Assembly (NCBI GenBank): GCA_964426655.1
Contig: CAYRQT010000007.1
Span: 1 to 64,000 of the forward strand
Direction: 5' to 3'
DNA length: 64,000 bases
Source of the DNA: RGIG8306 sp964426655
GTDB lineage: Bacteria > Bacillota > Clostridia > Lachnospirales > Lachnospiraceae
Shown: piece by piece, positions 52,588 to 61,959 of the stretch
How the letters are laid out: the number at the start of each line of letters is the position of its first letter
Position numbering within the stretch: the stretch's first letter is position 1
Made by a program: the position numbers and the translations under genes
Notes under the pieces: model-generated
Database searches by the model: none
What the model was told of the DNA's origin: nothing
Seen by the model: the letters and a program-made list of their open reading frames with translations, nothing else

Positions 52588-52605
52588 GGGTGGATTTCTC
52601 CACCC
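52588..52605 (-). terminator. hairpin between rpsO and pnp
   Basis: GGGTGGA/TCCACCC, 7 bp with a 4-base loop, 13 bases past the rpsO stop. Followed by TATCTTTAGAT, so at most a partial terminator or processing site. Confidence 0.5.
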
Positions 52606-52618
52606 CATGCAATAGTGC

Positions 52619-52885
52619 TTACTTTCTGATGCCTAACTTTTCGATTAATGCACGATATTCTTCCAGATTTGTTCTCTTTAAATAATCCAGAAGTCCTCTT
52701 CTCTGCCCAACCATGGCATACAGACCCCGACGGGAATGGTTATCCTTATGGTTGGTCTTTAAATGTTCGGTCAGCTGATTGATACGCTCCGTGAGGATGG
52801 CGATCTGTACTTCAGGTGAGCCGGTGTCTTCCGGTGTTCTGCCGTAAGCAGCGATTATCTCCGCTTTTTTTTCTTTTGAAATCAT
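52619..52885 (-). CDS. rpsO: 30S ribosomal protein S15
   Basis: 88 residues, normal length. ISKEKKAEIIAAYGR, TGSPEVQIAILTERINQLTEHLK and the LLDYLKR segment are conserved. Start ATG at 52885 is preferred over an ATG 12 bases earlier because GGAGG lies 5 bases before it. Confidence 0.97.
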   Translation of the reverse strand: MISKEKKAEIIAAYGRTPEDTGSPEVQIAILTERINQLTEHLKTNHKDNHSRRGLYAMVGQRRGLLDYLKRTNLEEYRALIEKLGIRK

Positions 52886-52970
52886 GGTTTCCTCCATTTC
52901 TTAATCAAGCCACTTACCAGGATCGGGTCGGCGCTCCACAATCTGGGCAAGGGCGAACTCATACCGATTC

Positions 52971-52999
52971 ATGATAACATAGATTTTAGACAGTGTAAA
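52971..52999 (-). promoter_or_regulatory. promoter of rpsO
   Basis: -35 TTTACA (52994-52999), -10 TATCAT (52971-52976), spacer 17, with a TG one base upstream of the -10. Confidence 0.65.
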
Positions 53000-53013
53000 G
53001 TTTTTTTTTAGAT

Positions 53014-53042
53014 TTGCTTCCTGTACGGAGATGGCGTATACT
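53014..53042 (+). promoter_or_regulatory. promoter of the plus-strand gene
   Basis: -35 TTGCTT (53014-53019), -10 TATACT (53037-53042), spacer 17. It is divergent from the rpsO promoter, with 14 bases between the two -35 boxes. Confidence 0.6.
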
Positions 53043-53074
53043 GTGAAATAAATACAGAAAAGGGGCGTTTAAAC

Positions 53075-53542
53075 ATGTCAGACATTTTCCCCGTTCCACA
53101 GACGGTCCATTCCTTTAAATTGCAAAGGCAGGTGGTACATATCCCCATTACCCCCCTGCTTCTTGTAGATATATCTCACAAAAAAAATGGAATTTCTCTT
53201 CTGAGAAAATCCATAAAAATACAACACTTTGAAAAATTCGGGCAACCTTTGCACATTCAGACGAAATCTCTGGAACTGGAAATTTTATTGCATATATATG
53301 GATTTGTCCTCAGCGAGCGTATGCTTCGTCCGCACAATCCCTTTCTTCAGGTTTTACGTCCGTTTTTTTCACTGATCCGGGACAGAAGCTGCGTAATTGA
53401 CTGTGGAGAAAAAAAGGAGGATCGCAATCGCTGGGTATACGATGGCCTTTCCCCTTTTTATCTGCTGATCTTTCCGCCCGTACAGCGGCATCTTGGAAAA
53501 CTAATCAGAGGATTCTATACAAAGCAGCAGTCCGCCGCTTAA
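53075..53542 (+). CDS. unrecognised 155-residue protein, only plus-strand gene
   Basis: I do not recognise it. It is basic, with no signal peptide or clear membrane helix. A hydrophobic patch (TPLLLVDI, residues about 27-34) and an aromatic-rich C-terminal part (WVYDGLSPFYLLIFPPVQ) are its main features. Support for coding: an AAGGGG ribosome binding site 9 bases before ATG 53075, a promoter at 53014-53042, and a 600-base stretch that would otherwise hold no gene. It converges on thiN and overlaps its end by 42 bases. Function unknown. Confidence 0.65.
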   Translation: MSDIFPVPQTVHSFKLQRQVVHIPITPLLLVDISHKKNGISLLRKSIKIQHFEKFGQPLHIQTKSLELEILLHIYGFVLSERMLRPHNPFLQVLRPFFSLIRDRSCVIDCGEKKEDRNRWVYDGLSPFYLLIFPPVQRHLGKLIRGFYTKQQSAA

Positions 53543-54163
53543 TGTCATCTCTCCCACATCCTCCAGCAATTCATTGCTGACCCCCAGGGAGCTTCCTTTT
53601 TCCAAAGTCATATTGTGCAGAGGGTATTTAAAGCCTTTCAGAGAAACCTTTTCTGCCACATCCGAGTAAGGCAAAAATGAAATATATTTTCCAACAAGGT
53701 CCTTTTTCTGAAAAATCTGCTCTTTGCACAACAGTCGAATCCGGTTGTGCGGATCCGCCATACAGCAGGGAATATCCACCTTCAAAGCCTGCTCCAACAG
53801 GGCAATATTGGCCAATACATGATCCAGCCTGCTGCCGGTTCCCCCCAGTATATGGATGGATTCCGGATGCCGGGACAGCACATATTGAAGCGCCAGTTCT
53901 GTATCTGTGGCATCTTTTTCAGGCTTGTGAAGTTCTATGGGAATGCCTGCTGTTTTTAATCTGTTCAGCTGGTATTCTTTTTCTTTTTCAGAAAAAGAAT
54001 CCATGTCTCCCACAAAAGCGTTCGGAATCAGGCCCAAAGCCCAGGCTGCTTCCAGCCCTTTGTCAGCGGCTACAAGGCCCAGCGGTCCCTGCAGCTGGTT
54101 CAGGTAAGAACGAACAAATTCTGGCTCCAGCAGGCCACCGGATAAAATCACCCATGTTTTCAT
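53501..54163 (-). CDS. thiN: thiamine pyrophosphokinase
   Basis: Makes thiamine diphosphate from thiamine and ATP. 220 residues. GDMDSFS, LHKPEKDATDTELAL and the GGTGSRLDHVLANI motif are characteristic. Start ATG at 54163 overlaps the rpe stop (ATGA) and has AGAGGA before it. Last gene of the priA-to-thiN run. Confidence 0.93.
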   Translation of the reverse strand: MKTWVILSGGLLEPEFVRSYLNQLQGPLGLVAADKGLEAAWALGLIPNAFVGDMDSFSEKEKEYQLNRLKTAGIPIELHKPEKDATDTELALQYVLSRHPESIHILGGTGSRLDHVLANIALLEQALKVDIPCCMADPHNRIRLLCKEQIFQKKDLVGKYISFLPYSDVAEKVSLKGFKYPLHNMTLEKGSSLGVSNELLEDVGEMTLSGGLLLCIESSD

Positions 54164-54825
54164 GGCTGTTCCTCTTTCGGGCACAACGTGTCTCTGAGAC
54201 ACCGCAAATTTTTTCGAATATCTCCTTTAAACACCGCCGTTCCTGCCACTGCAACATCTGCACCTGCCTTTTGTACCGGAGAAAGGGTATCGGAATTGAT
54301 GCCTCCATCTACTTCAATCTGGAAATGCAGGTTATGCTCTTTTCTGAGTAGAAACAGCTTCTGAATGCGATCAAGAGAATCCAGCATAAAAGTCTGGCCA
54401 CCAAATCCCGGTTCCACAGACATGACAAGCACCTGATCCACCATGGGAAGATAAGGTATAATAGTGTTCAAAGATGTGCCAGGCTTCAGTGTGATGCCGA
54501 CTGCGGCCCCTTCCCTGCGTATGGCCATGAGGGCTTGCTCCGGAGAAGGACAGGCCTCGACATGAACAGTAATGCTATTAGCACCTGCAGCTTTGAACTG
54601 GGCAATATAACGTATTGGATCCTGAATCATCAGGTGCACGTCAAAATACAGATCTGTGTGAGGACGCAGAGAAGCCATGACAGGCATGCCAAAGGAAATA
54701 CTGGGTACAAAAAGTCCATCCATTACATCTACATGTAAAACAGAAATCTGTTCCTCTTCCAAAATCTGCAGTTGCCTGCCAATATCCATAAAGTCTGCAG
54801 CCAGCAGAGAGGGGGCAATAATCAT
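54160..54825 (-). CDS. rpe: ribulose-phosphate 3-epimerase
   Basis: Pentose phosphate pathway epimerase. 221 residues, TIM barrel. LHVDVMDGLFVPSISFG, DVHLMIQDP and VEPGFGGQ carry the metal and phosphate ligands. Overlaps thiN by 4 bases. Confidence 0.95.
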   Translation of the reverse strand: MIIAPSLLAADFMDIGRQLQILEEEQISVLHVDVMDGLFVPSISFGMPVMASLRPHTDLYFDVHLMIQDPIRYIAQFKAAGANSITVHVEACPSPEQALMAIRREGAAVGITLKPGTSLNTIIPYLPMVDQVLVMSVEPGFGGQTFMLDSLDRIQKLFLLRKEHNLHFQIEVDGGINSDTLSPVQKAGADVAVAGTAVFKGDIRKNLRCLRDTLCPKEEQP

Positions 54826-54876
54826 TTCCTACTATCCTTTCTCATACTTGAATTTCCCATGTTCAACAATATCCTG

Positions 54877-55793
54877 CTATCGATAAGTGTTTAAAGAATT
54901 TTTTTGTTCTTCATAAATGAGGGTGTAATTACGGTAACGAACAGGGCTTATTAAGCCATGTTGTACCGCTTCCTTAACCCCACACGCCTGCTCCCCAATG
55001 TGTACACATCCCAGAAATCGACAGCTGGAAATGAAAGGCAGAAAATCCAGGTAACTGTCGCGAACCTGTTCCGGGGTAATGCCAGTCAGGTAAAGGGAAC
55101 TAAATCCGGGTGTATCCAATACATAGGTTGCTTTGTAAAGATATAAAAGAGAGGTGTGTCTGGTGGTGTGCTTTCCCCGCTTGATTTTATGACTGATTTC
55201 ACCGGTTTCCAATGCCATTCTGGGAGAAAGGGCATTGATGAGAGAGGATTTTCCTACACCGGATGACCCGGCAAAAACGGAAGTTTTTCCTTCCAAAAGG
55301 CGCTGTAGCTTATTGAGGCCCTCTCCTGTGCCTGCACTGACAAACAACAGGGGACTGCCACAGTTCTTATAGGTTTCCTGGAATAACTGCAGGTCCTCTT
55401 CTGTAGCCGTATCTGTCTTATTAAAGCAAATGATTACGGGAACCCCCTGGCTTTTCATCAAGACCAAAAAGCGATCCAGTAAATTCAGATTTGCCCGAGG
55501 ATGACCTGCGGAAAAAACCACCACAGCCTGGTCCACATTTGCAACTGCCGGACGGATCAACGCATTGGTCCTGGGTAAAAGCTCCTCAANNNNNNNNNNN
55601 NNNNNNNNNNNNNNNNNNNNNGATTCCCGGTCCTGTCCTCTTCATTTAAGACAGAAAAACGGACGCTGTCGCCTATGAGAGGTTTTTCTTTTCTATAGCG
55701 GAAAATGCCCTTGGGAGAACAGGTGTATACCTGTCCCTCCTCGTTCATCACCTCATAACTGCCTCCAAGACCCTTGATGATTCTGCCGTTCAT
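54877..55793 (-). CDS. rsgA: ribosome biogenesis GTPase RsgA, with assembly gap
   Basis: Circularly permuted GTPase that matures the 30S subunit. N-terminal OB fold (from ATG 55793), then the GTPase with CFNKTDT (G4), GSSGVGKSSLINAL (P-loop) and DTPGFSS (G3), and the C-terminal zinc-finger region CRFLGCVHIGEQACGV. The 32 N at 55590-55621 fall between the OB fold and G domain, and the frames differ across them, so the gene is called intact by inference. Confidence 0.9.
55590..55621. other. assembly gap (32 N)
   Basis: Run of N inside rsgA; reading frames on the two sides differ, so the length is not exact. Confidence 0.95.
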
Positions 55794-55839
55794 ATTGCGC
55801 TGCTCCTTCCTGTAGATACATCCCTCCGACGGGAAGGGC

Positions 55840-58053
55840 CTATTCCTGGGGAGACTCAGAAACAGTTTCAGGGGCTTTTGCCAGGACGATATCTATCACT
55901 GTACCCACCTCCACCTGGGCGCCTGCCTGATAATTACATCTTAGGAAAATGCCGGGTGTAACACTGCTGTTTTCTTCATAGGTGAAATTACCAGCCACAA
56001 GGCCTTTTTCCGTTAAAATGGTTTTAATTTGTTCTTCTGTTTTACCGGATAAGGAAGGAAAAGAAACCAGTTCAGCGCCCATGCTTATCACAATATCCAC
56101 AGAGGAATCAATTTTGACGCGTGTATCTTTCTCCACGCTCTGACTTACCACTTTTCCGGCATCCACATCTGCATCGTATGTCTTGGACACTTCGCCCAGA
56201 TTCAGATTCAGAGCTGTCAGCGCATCTTCAGCTTCAGACTGTGTCATTCCGCTTAAGTCCGGCATATTTACATATTCCTTCCCAAGACTAACCACGACAT
56301 CCACGGTTGAACCGGTTTCCACCTGGGTATTGCGGTTGACAGACTGGCTGATAATTTTGCCTTCGTCAACAGTGTCGCTATATTCTTCCGTTACCGTTCC
56401 AATGGAAAGGGTATCCCCGGCTAGCAATTCATTGGCTTCATCCACCGTATAATTGGACAAATCTGGCATAAGAACATATACAATTTCAGTGCCTTTACTG
56501 ATAACAAGTGTCACAACGGTTTCAGCATCCACTTCACCTGAGGCCGGATCTGTTCGAATGACATTTCCCTCTTCGACTTCTTCACTGTATTCATAGGTCT
56601 GATCGTAAGAGAGACCTAACTGCACCAACTCCCGGATGACGACCTGGGCACTCTTGCCCACCATATCATCCGGCAGGGAAACTTTTCCACTGCCAAGGCT
56701 GATATAGACGGTCACACTCAGGTTTTTGTCAATGACGGTGTCCGGTTCATATTCCTGTTGATAAATCAGATCTTTTTCATAGCTGTCACTATATCCGTAT
56801 TCTCTTTTAATGCCTAAAGACAACTCCTGCAGAATTTCATAGGCTTCCTCTGCGGTTTTGCCCAGCAGATCAGGCATCAGTACCTGTTTATCGGAAATTT
56901 CAGTGGAGGAAGTGGCTTCGGTGCTGTTATTACTGCCCCAGAAAGAAGAACCACTCAGGGAAGTGTACAGAATGAAAATGGCAAGCCCAATAACGGCCAC
57001 CGCAACAAAAATACCTACACCAAGCACAATTTTATCAAAAGTAGTACTTTCCTCCAGATCTTCTTCCTCTTCCTCTGCCTCATCTTTGGATTTAACAGGA
57101 ATTACTTCCTCGTCATCTTCTTCGGCAATGGGAATGGACTTGGAGGATTGTCGGATCTTTGAAATTTCATCTTCGCTAATCAGCACTGTTGGGGAAGTAT
57201 TATTCAAAGGAACAACCTTCACAAAGTCTTCTTCCGGCATAACCAAAGCTTTTCGCAGATCAGCGATCAGCTCTTCAGCACTGGCATACCGCCTCTCCGG
57301 TTTTTTCTGCGTGGCTTTTAAAATGATTTTTTCCAGGCTGACGGGAATCATGGGCTCAATCTGCCTGGGAGGTGTCATTTCCGTTTGGAGATGGGCCAGT
57401 GCCACTGCAACAGTGGTTTCACCATCAAAGGGCACACGACCGGTAAGCATTTCATATAGGGTAATCCCCAGGGAATAAATATCACTTCTCTCATCACAAT
57501 ATCCGCCTCTGGCCTGTTCAGGAGAAAAGTAGTAGACAGAGCCCACGGCTTCGGAATTGATGGTATCGGAAGAGGCCGCTTTGGCAATGCCAAAATCTGT
57601 AACTTTCACCTTTCCATCCCGGGAAATAATGACATTTTGCGGCTTAATATCCCGATGAATGATATGCTGGGCATGAGCTGCTCCAATGCCCTGGGCAATC
57701 TGAATGGTAATTCCAATGGATTCCCGAATTTCCAGACGTCCTTTTTTTTCAATATATTCCTTGAGCGTGATACCCTCTACCAGCTCCATAACAATATAGT
57801 GGATGTCCCCTTCGTCTCCCACGTCATAGATATTGACAATGTTAGGATGGGACAGGCCTGCAGCAGCTTGTGCTTCTACCTTAAAACGGGATACCAGATT
57901 TTTGTCATTACAAAATTCAGGCTTTAATACTTTAATGGCTACCCAACGGTTCAGTTTGTGACAGCGCGCTTTATAAACATCTGCCATACCGCCGGAACCA
58001 ATTTTCTCAAGAATTTCATAGCGATCCCCTAAGAATTCTCCAACTCGCAACAT
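55840..58053 (-). CDS. prkC: PASTA Ser/Thr protein kinase (PrkC/Stk1 type)
   Basis: 737 residues. Cytoplasmic kinase (about 10-270) with IGSGGMADVYKA, catalytic HRDIKPQNVI and DFGIAKA; an acidic juxtamembrane linker rich in Glu; one membrane segment (about 345-367); then five PASTA repeats, beginning near residue 390, each with a PDL/PSL-type start. PASTA repeats bind peptidoglycan fragments, so the kinase senses wall state, growth or germination signals. Cognate phosphatase lies directly upstream, rsgA downstream. Confidence 0.95.
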   Translation of the reverse strand: MLRVGEFLGDRYEILEKIGSGGMADVYKARCHKLNRWVAIKVLKPEFCNDKNLVSRFKVEAQAAAGLSHPNIVNIYDVGDEGDIHYIVMELVEGITLKEYIEKKGRLEIRESIGITIQIAQGIGAAHAQHIIHRDIKPQNVIISRDGKVKVTDFGIAKAASSDTINSEAVGSVYYFSPEQARGGYCDERSDIYSLGITLYEMLTGRVPFDGETTVAVALAHLQTEMTPPRQIEPMIPVSLEKIILKATQKKPERRYASAEELIADLRKALVMPEEDFVKVVPLNNTSPTVLISEDEISKIRQSSKSIPIAEEDDEEVIPVKSKDEAEEEEEDLEESTTFDKIVLGVGIFVAVAVIGLAIFILYTSLSGSSFWGSNNSTEATSSTEISDKQVLMPDLLGKTAEEAYEILQELSLGIKREYGYSDSYEKDLIYQQEYEPDTVIDKNLSVTVYISLGSGKVSLPDDMVGKSAQVVIRELVQLGLSYDQTYEYSEEVEEGNVIRTDPASGEVDAETVVTLVISKGTEIVYVLMPDLSNYTVDEANELLAGDTLSIGTVTEEYSDTVDEGKIISQSVNRNTQVETGSTVDVVVSLGKEYVNMPDLSGMTQSEAEDALTALNLNLGEVSKTYDADVDAGKVVSQSVEKDTRVKIDSSVDIVISMGAELVSFPSLSGKTEEQIKTILTEKGLVAGNFTYEENSSVTPGIFLRCNYQAGAQVEVGTVIDIVLAKAPETVSESPQE

Positions 58054-58067
58054 GGGATATACCTCCG

Positions 58068-58793
58068 TTAATAGGGTTGAATGACAATGACCGAAATATT
58101 GTCTTGGCCACCTTTTTGATTAGCTGCCCGTATCAGGGCTTCCACTTTTTCCTGTATTTTACTATGAGATTGTATAATCCAATGGATTTCTTCATCAGAG
58201 AGCATGTTGGTCAGCCCGTCTGAGCAAAGGAGGATCAGTGCGTCCTCCTCCAGACCAGCTTCAAAAAAATCTACCAATACGCCGTCAGGGTTTCCCACAG
58301 CCCTTGTGATGATGTTTTTTCTCATCTTATACTCTTCAGAATCTCTTGTCAATTTTCCCAGGGCTACAAGTTCTTCCACATAGGAATGATCTCTGGAGAT
58401 TTGCTGAATGATATCTGAAATCAGATAAAGCCGGCTGTCTCCCACATTGGCCACATATAACTGATGATCCATAATTGTGGCCAGAACCAGCGTAGTGCCC
58501 ATCCCCAGGTACTGGGGATTTTCCATGGACAATTGTACCAGCTGATGATTCACTTCTGAAATACCCTGATTCAGCTGCGTCAGCAATGGCGTATTCTCTT
58601 TTTGCTTTTGTAAGTAGCTGCAGAGGGCCTCTATGGTAAATCTGGAGGCGTAATCACCGGCCTGATGTCCACCCATTCCGTCAGCTACAATGAATAGGTT
58701 AGGAAAATTGCCAATGGGTTCTGTGCTGACATAAATGGTATCCTGGTTGATTTGCCGTACAATGCCTTTATCTGTCATACCATATGCTTCCAT
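58068..58793 (-). CDS. prpC: PP2C-type protein phosphatase (Stp1/PrpC)
   Basis: 241 residues. Dephosphorylates PrkC and its targets. Metal-binding ADGMGGHQAGDYAS, NVGDSRLYL, the SDGLTNML motif and QKGGQDNISVIV near the C-terminus are all intact. Start ATG at 58793 is preferred over one 27 bases earlier, with GGAAGG upstream. Adjacent to rlmN and prkC. Confidence 0.94.
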   Translation of the reverse strand: MEAYGMTDKGIVRQINQDTIYVSTEPIGNFPNLFIVADGMGGHQAGDYASRFTIEALCSYLQKQKENTPLLTQLNQGISEVNHQLVQLSMENPQYLGMGTTLVLATIMDHQLYVANVGDSRLYLISDIIQQISRDHSYVEELVALGKLTRDSEEYKMRKNIITRAVGNPDGVLVDFFEAGLEEDALILLCSDGLTNMLSDEEIHWIIQSHSKIQEKVEALIRAANQKGGQDNISVIVIQPY

Positions 58794-58823
58794 GTAGCGA
58801 TACCTTCCTTTCCTTATCAATTT

Positions 58824-59876
58824 TTATTGCTCTGAAGAAGGGGAATTATCTGTTAGATAGCTGCGTCGTAGCTGCCCACAGGCTCCCTGGATATCTCTGC
58901 CCATTTCCCTTCTTATAGTAACATGAATTCCTTTCTTTTCAAGAGACTTTTTGAACTCCAGGATATTGCGGTCTTTTGCCGGCAGATAATCTCTCTCCTT
59001 AATTGGATTGACAGGAATCAGGTTAATATGATAGGGGCGATTCTCCAGAAGGGTAGCCAGTCGCTCCGCCTCTGAAAGGGTATCATTGACGCCTCTGACC
59101 AGACTGTATTCCAGAGTCACTCTACGCCCTGTTTTGGAAAAATAGGTATCACAGGCCCGGAGTGTTTCCTGCAGGGTGTACACCTTTGCAACTGGCATCA
59201 GGTTTCGCCTGATGGCATCTGAAGGTGCATGCAAAGACAGGGCCAGGGTTACGGGCAGCCCCTCCTCTGCCAGATCCAGAATACGGGGAACAATGCCGCA
59301 GGTTGATATGGTGATGTTGCGTGCGCTTAAATGTTGTCCGTTTTCACTTGTGATCAGTCGGACAAAACGAATGACCTGCTCATAATTATCCATTGGTTCT
59401 CCGGCGCCCATAAGAACCACATGGGAAACTCTTTGTCCCGTAATCTGCTGGATACGGTAAATCTGTTCAAGCATCTCTGAAGCCTGGAGGTTGCGAACAA
59501 GTCCATCCAGGGTGGAGGCACAGAACTTACAGCCCATTCGACACCCCACTTGTGTGGATATACATACAGAAACGCCATGATGATATATCATGAACACACT
59601 CTCTATAATATGATGGTCCCCGAGGGCAAACAGAAATTTTCTTGTTCCATCTTCCTTTGAAACCAATTGTTCCACCGGTTTTAAAATCTCCAGAGAGAAT
59701 TCTTCCTGCAATTTATCCCGTAAAGCCCGGGGCACATTTTTCATTTCTGAAAAGGAAGGAACCATTTTTTCGTGTAGCCAGCCGTAGACCTGCCCTGCCC
59801 GAAATTGCGGGAGGGACTGTTCTTTCATATATGCAGTCAGTTCTTCCAAAGATAGATTTTTAATATCCTGTTTCAT
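58824..59876 (-). CDS. rlmN: 23S rRNA/tRNA (adenine-C2) methyltransferase RlmN
   Basis: Radical SAM enzyme methylating A2503 of 23S rRNA and A37 of some tRNAs. 350 residues. The CxxxCxxC site is CRMGCKFC; MGAGEPMDN and the C-terminal catalytic Cys region (GACGQL) are visible. Between rsmB and prpC. Confidence 0.95.
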   Translation of the reverse strand: MKQDIKNLSLEELTAYMKEQSLPQFRAGQVYGWLHEKMVPSFSEMKNVPRALRDKLQEEFSLEILKPVEQLVSKEDGTRKFLFALGDHHIIESVFMIYHHGVSVCISTQVGCRMGCKFCASTLDGLVRNLQASEMLEQIYRIQQITGQRVSHVVLMGAGEPMDNYEQVIRFVRLITSENGQHLSARNITISTCGIVPRILDLAEEGLPVTLALSLHAPSDAIRRNLMPVAKVYTLQETLRACDTYFSKTGRRVTLEYSLVRGVNDTLSEAERLATLLENRPYHINLIPVNPIKERDYLPAKDRNILEFKKSLEKKGIHVTIRREMGRDIQGACGQLRRSYLTDNSPSSEQ

Positions 59877-59891
59877 GTGATCAGCTCATTT

Positions 59892-61250
59892 CTAGGGCAA
59901 TCGCCTATAGGTGGAGATAAAAAAGCCCTCTGTGGAGTGAATTCCGGGAAAAAGCTGGAGGTACCCATCCTTTGCATGGGGCGTCCAGTGTGCAGGAAGA
60001 GGCAGGGAAAGAGGCAGAGCTTCAAATTGAATTCCCTGTTCCAAAAGAGGCTGGGAAAGGATATAATGCCGCATCTCCTCGTTTTCGCCTTGGTTAAGGG
60101 TACAGGTACTGTAGACCAGGCGCCCACCCGGACGAACATAGGGCAGGGACGCTTTTACAATGGATTTTTGTAACTCTGCCAGTGCATTTAATCCCTCCGG
60201 GGATGCGTGATATTTAATGTCCGGTTTGCTGCCGATAATCCCCAGTCCAGAACAGGGTGCATCGATTAGAACAGTATCACATGCCCCCTGTAAGGCAGGA
60301 TCCATTTGTTGGCCGTCCCACACCTGCACCTGCACTCCGTCCAGATTCAAATGGCATCGCTCCAGATTTTCAAGAATTTTTGTGCATTTTTCTTCAGACC
60401 GGTCTCTGGACAATAGCACTCCGGTACCCGCCAGAAGATCGGCTATGTGCAGGGACTTTCCGCCCGGAGCTGCACAGACATCCACCACTTTTTGGCCCTT
60501 TTGAACGCCTGCAGCCTCTACAGCCAGAATACTGCTACCATCCTGAACCGTAATCCAGCCTTTTTGAAATGCAGTAGTTTTCTGGACGGTATCCACATTG
60601 GATATGTGCAGACAATGGGGGATGTATGGATCGGGAATCGCCTGAATGCCCTCTTCCTGTAAAAGGGCGATGGTTTGCATATCATTGGTCAGATGCTGAA
60701 CCACACGGACAGAAATGCCCTTATTTCCCTCCTGGAAAAAACCAGTCATTATTTTTTGGGCCGTTTCCTGTCCATACTGACTTATCCACATCTGCCAAAT
60801 CCAGTCCGGCATACTGAACTGCGTCTGTATCGGTAGGTTCTGAAAAAAATCTTCCGGCAGTCGGCTTACATTTCTCAAAACGCCATTTACAAAACCGGAC
60901 AAACCCGCATATCCCTTTGCTCTGACCATTTTGACTGCTTCATTACAGGCCGCTGAAACCGGAACACTGTCCATGTAGAGCATCTGATATACACTCATTC
61001 GAAGAAGATTGCGGATATAGGGTTTCATACGGCTTGTTGGAAGCTTACTGACAGCATTCAGCCAGGCGTCCAGCTCAATGGACCGCTCTACAGTTCCCCT
61101 GACCAGGCGAGAAATAAAGCGTCTGTCCCGCAGGGGAAGGTATCCATATTTATCTAACACCTGGGCCAGAAGCTGGTGGGTATATCCGCCATTCTCCATC
61201 ACTTCCTGAATGATATCCAGGGCCAGGGTGCGGGGCTGTTCCTCAATCAC
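59892..61250 (-). CDS. rsmB: 16S rRNA (cytosine-C5) methyltransferase RsmB
   Basis: 452 residues. N-terminal NusB-like RNA-binding domain (about 1-150), then the SAM domain with DVCAAPGGKSLHIADLL, DAPCSGLGIIGSKPDIK and the catalytic Cys in YSTCTLNQGENEE. Start is GTG at 61250 with GGAGG just before it, overlapping the peptidase gene by 8 bases. Confidence 0.94.
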   Translation of the reverse strand: MIEEQPRTLALDIIQEVMENGGYTHQLLAQVLDKYGYLPLRDRRFISRLVRGTVERSIELDAWLNAVSKLPTSRMKPYIRNLLRMSVYQMLYMDSVPVSAACNEAVKMVRAKGYAGLSGFVNGVLRNVSRLPEDFFQNLPIQTQFSMPDWIWQMWISQYGQETAQKIMTGFFQEGNKGISVRVVQHLTNDMQTIALLQEEGIQAIPDPYIPHCLHISNVDTVQKTTAFQKGWITVQDGSSILAVEAAGVQKGQKVVDVCAAPGGKSLHIADLLAGTGVLLSRDRSEEKCTKILENLERCHLNLDGVQVQVWDGQQMDPALQGACDTVLIDAPCSGLGIIGSKPDIKYHASPEGLNALAELQKSIVKASLPYVRPGGRLVYSTCTLNQGENEEMRHYILSQPLLEQGIQFEALPLSLPLPAHWTPHAKDGYLQLFPGIHSTEGFFISTYRRLP

Positions 61251-61959
61251 GTCGACGACCTCCGAACAAAAGGACCAGCCTCAGAAGCTGCAGGGCGCTT
61301 GCGGCAGCGGCAGCAACATAGGTCAGGGCAGCTGCTGCCAGAACTTTACGAGCCTTTTTGACTTCATCTTCATAGAGAATATGGGAACTGTTCAAAAGAG
61401 CCAGTGCTCTTCTGGAGGCATTAAATTCAACGGGAAGGGTCACAAGCTGAAAGAGTAGCCCAAGAGAAAACAGCAGGATCCCCACATTGATCAGGGTCTG
61501 GTTAAAACTTAGAAATACACCTGCAAGAATAACAAACCAGGATATACCGGTACCAAAATTGGCAATAGGGACCAGGGCTCCCCGAATGGCAAGGGGAGCA
61601 TATCCCCTGTCATCCTGTATGGCATGTCCGCATTCATGGGCAGCCACCCCTATGGCTGAAATGGAACTTTTTCCATAAACCGCATCAGAAAGTCTTAATG
61701 TTTTGCTCCTGGGGTCATAATGGTCTGTCAGTTCTCCGGATATGGTGGTAACCTGTACATCGTAAATCCCCTGAGAATGCAGAATCTGTTCTGCGGCCTG
61801 TGCCCCGGTCAGCCCCCTGTAGCTGGAAACCTGGTCATACCGGTGAAAGGTGGATTTGACCTTTGCAGATGCGGCAATGGACAAAACCAGGCCAATCAGC
61901 ACCAGAATGTAGGTGGGGTCCAGACCATACATCCACATATATCCTCCATATGCTAGCAT
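61243..61959 (-). CDS. membrane zinc metallopeptidase (YugP type)
   Basis: 238 residues. The zinc motif HECGH lies in IGVAAHECGHAIQ; several hydrophobic segments (about 10-30, 125-175, 205-235) embed it in the membrane. Matches the DUF2268-like/YugP neutral zinc metallopeptidase family, whose substrate is not known. Start ATG at 61959 has GGAGG 7 bases before it; the gene overlaps fmt by 7 bases and rsmB by 8. Confidence 0.9.
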   Translation of the reverse strand: MLAYGGYMWMYGLDPTYILVLIGLVLSIAASAKVKSTFHRYDQVSSYRGLTGAQAAEQILHSQGIYDVQVTTISGELTDHYDPRSKTLRLSDAVYGKSSISAIGVAAHECGHAIQDDRGYAPLAIRGALVPIANFGTGISWFVILAGVFLSFNQTLINVGILLFSLGLLFQLVTLPVEFNASRRALALLNSSHILYEDEVKKARKVLAAAALTYVAAAAASALQLLRLVLLFGGRRRD

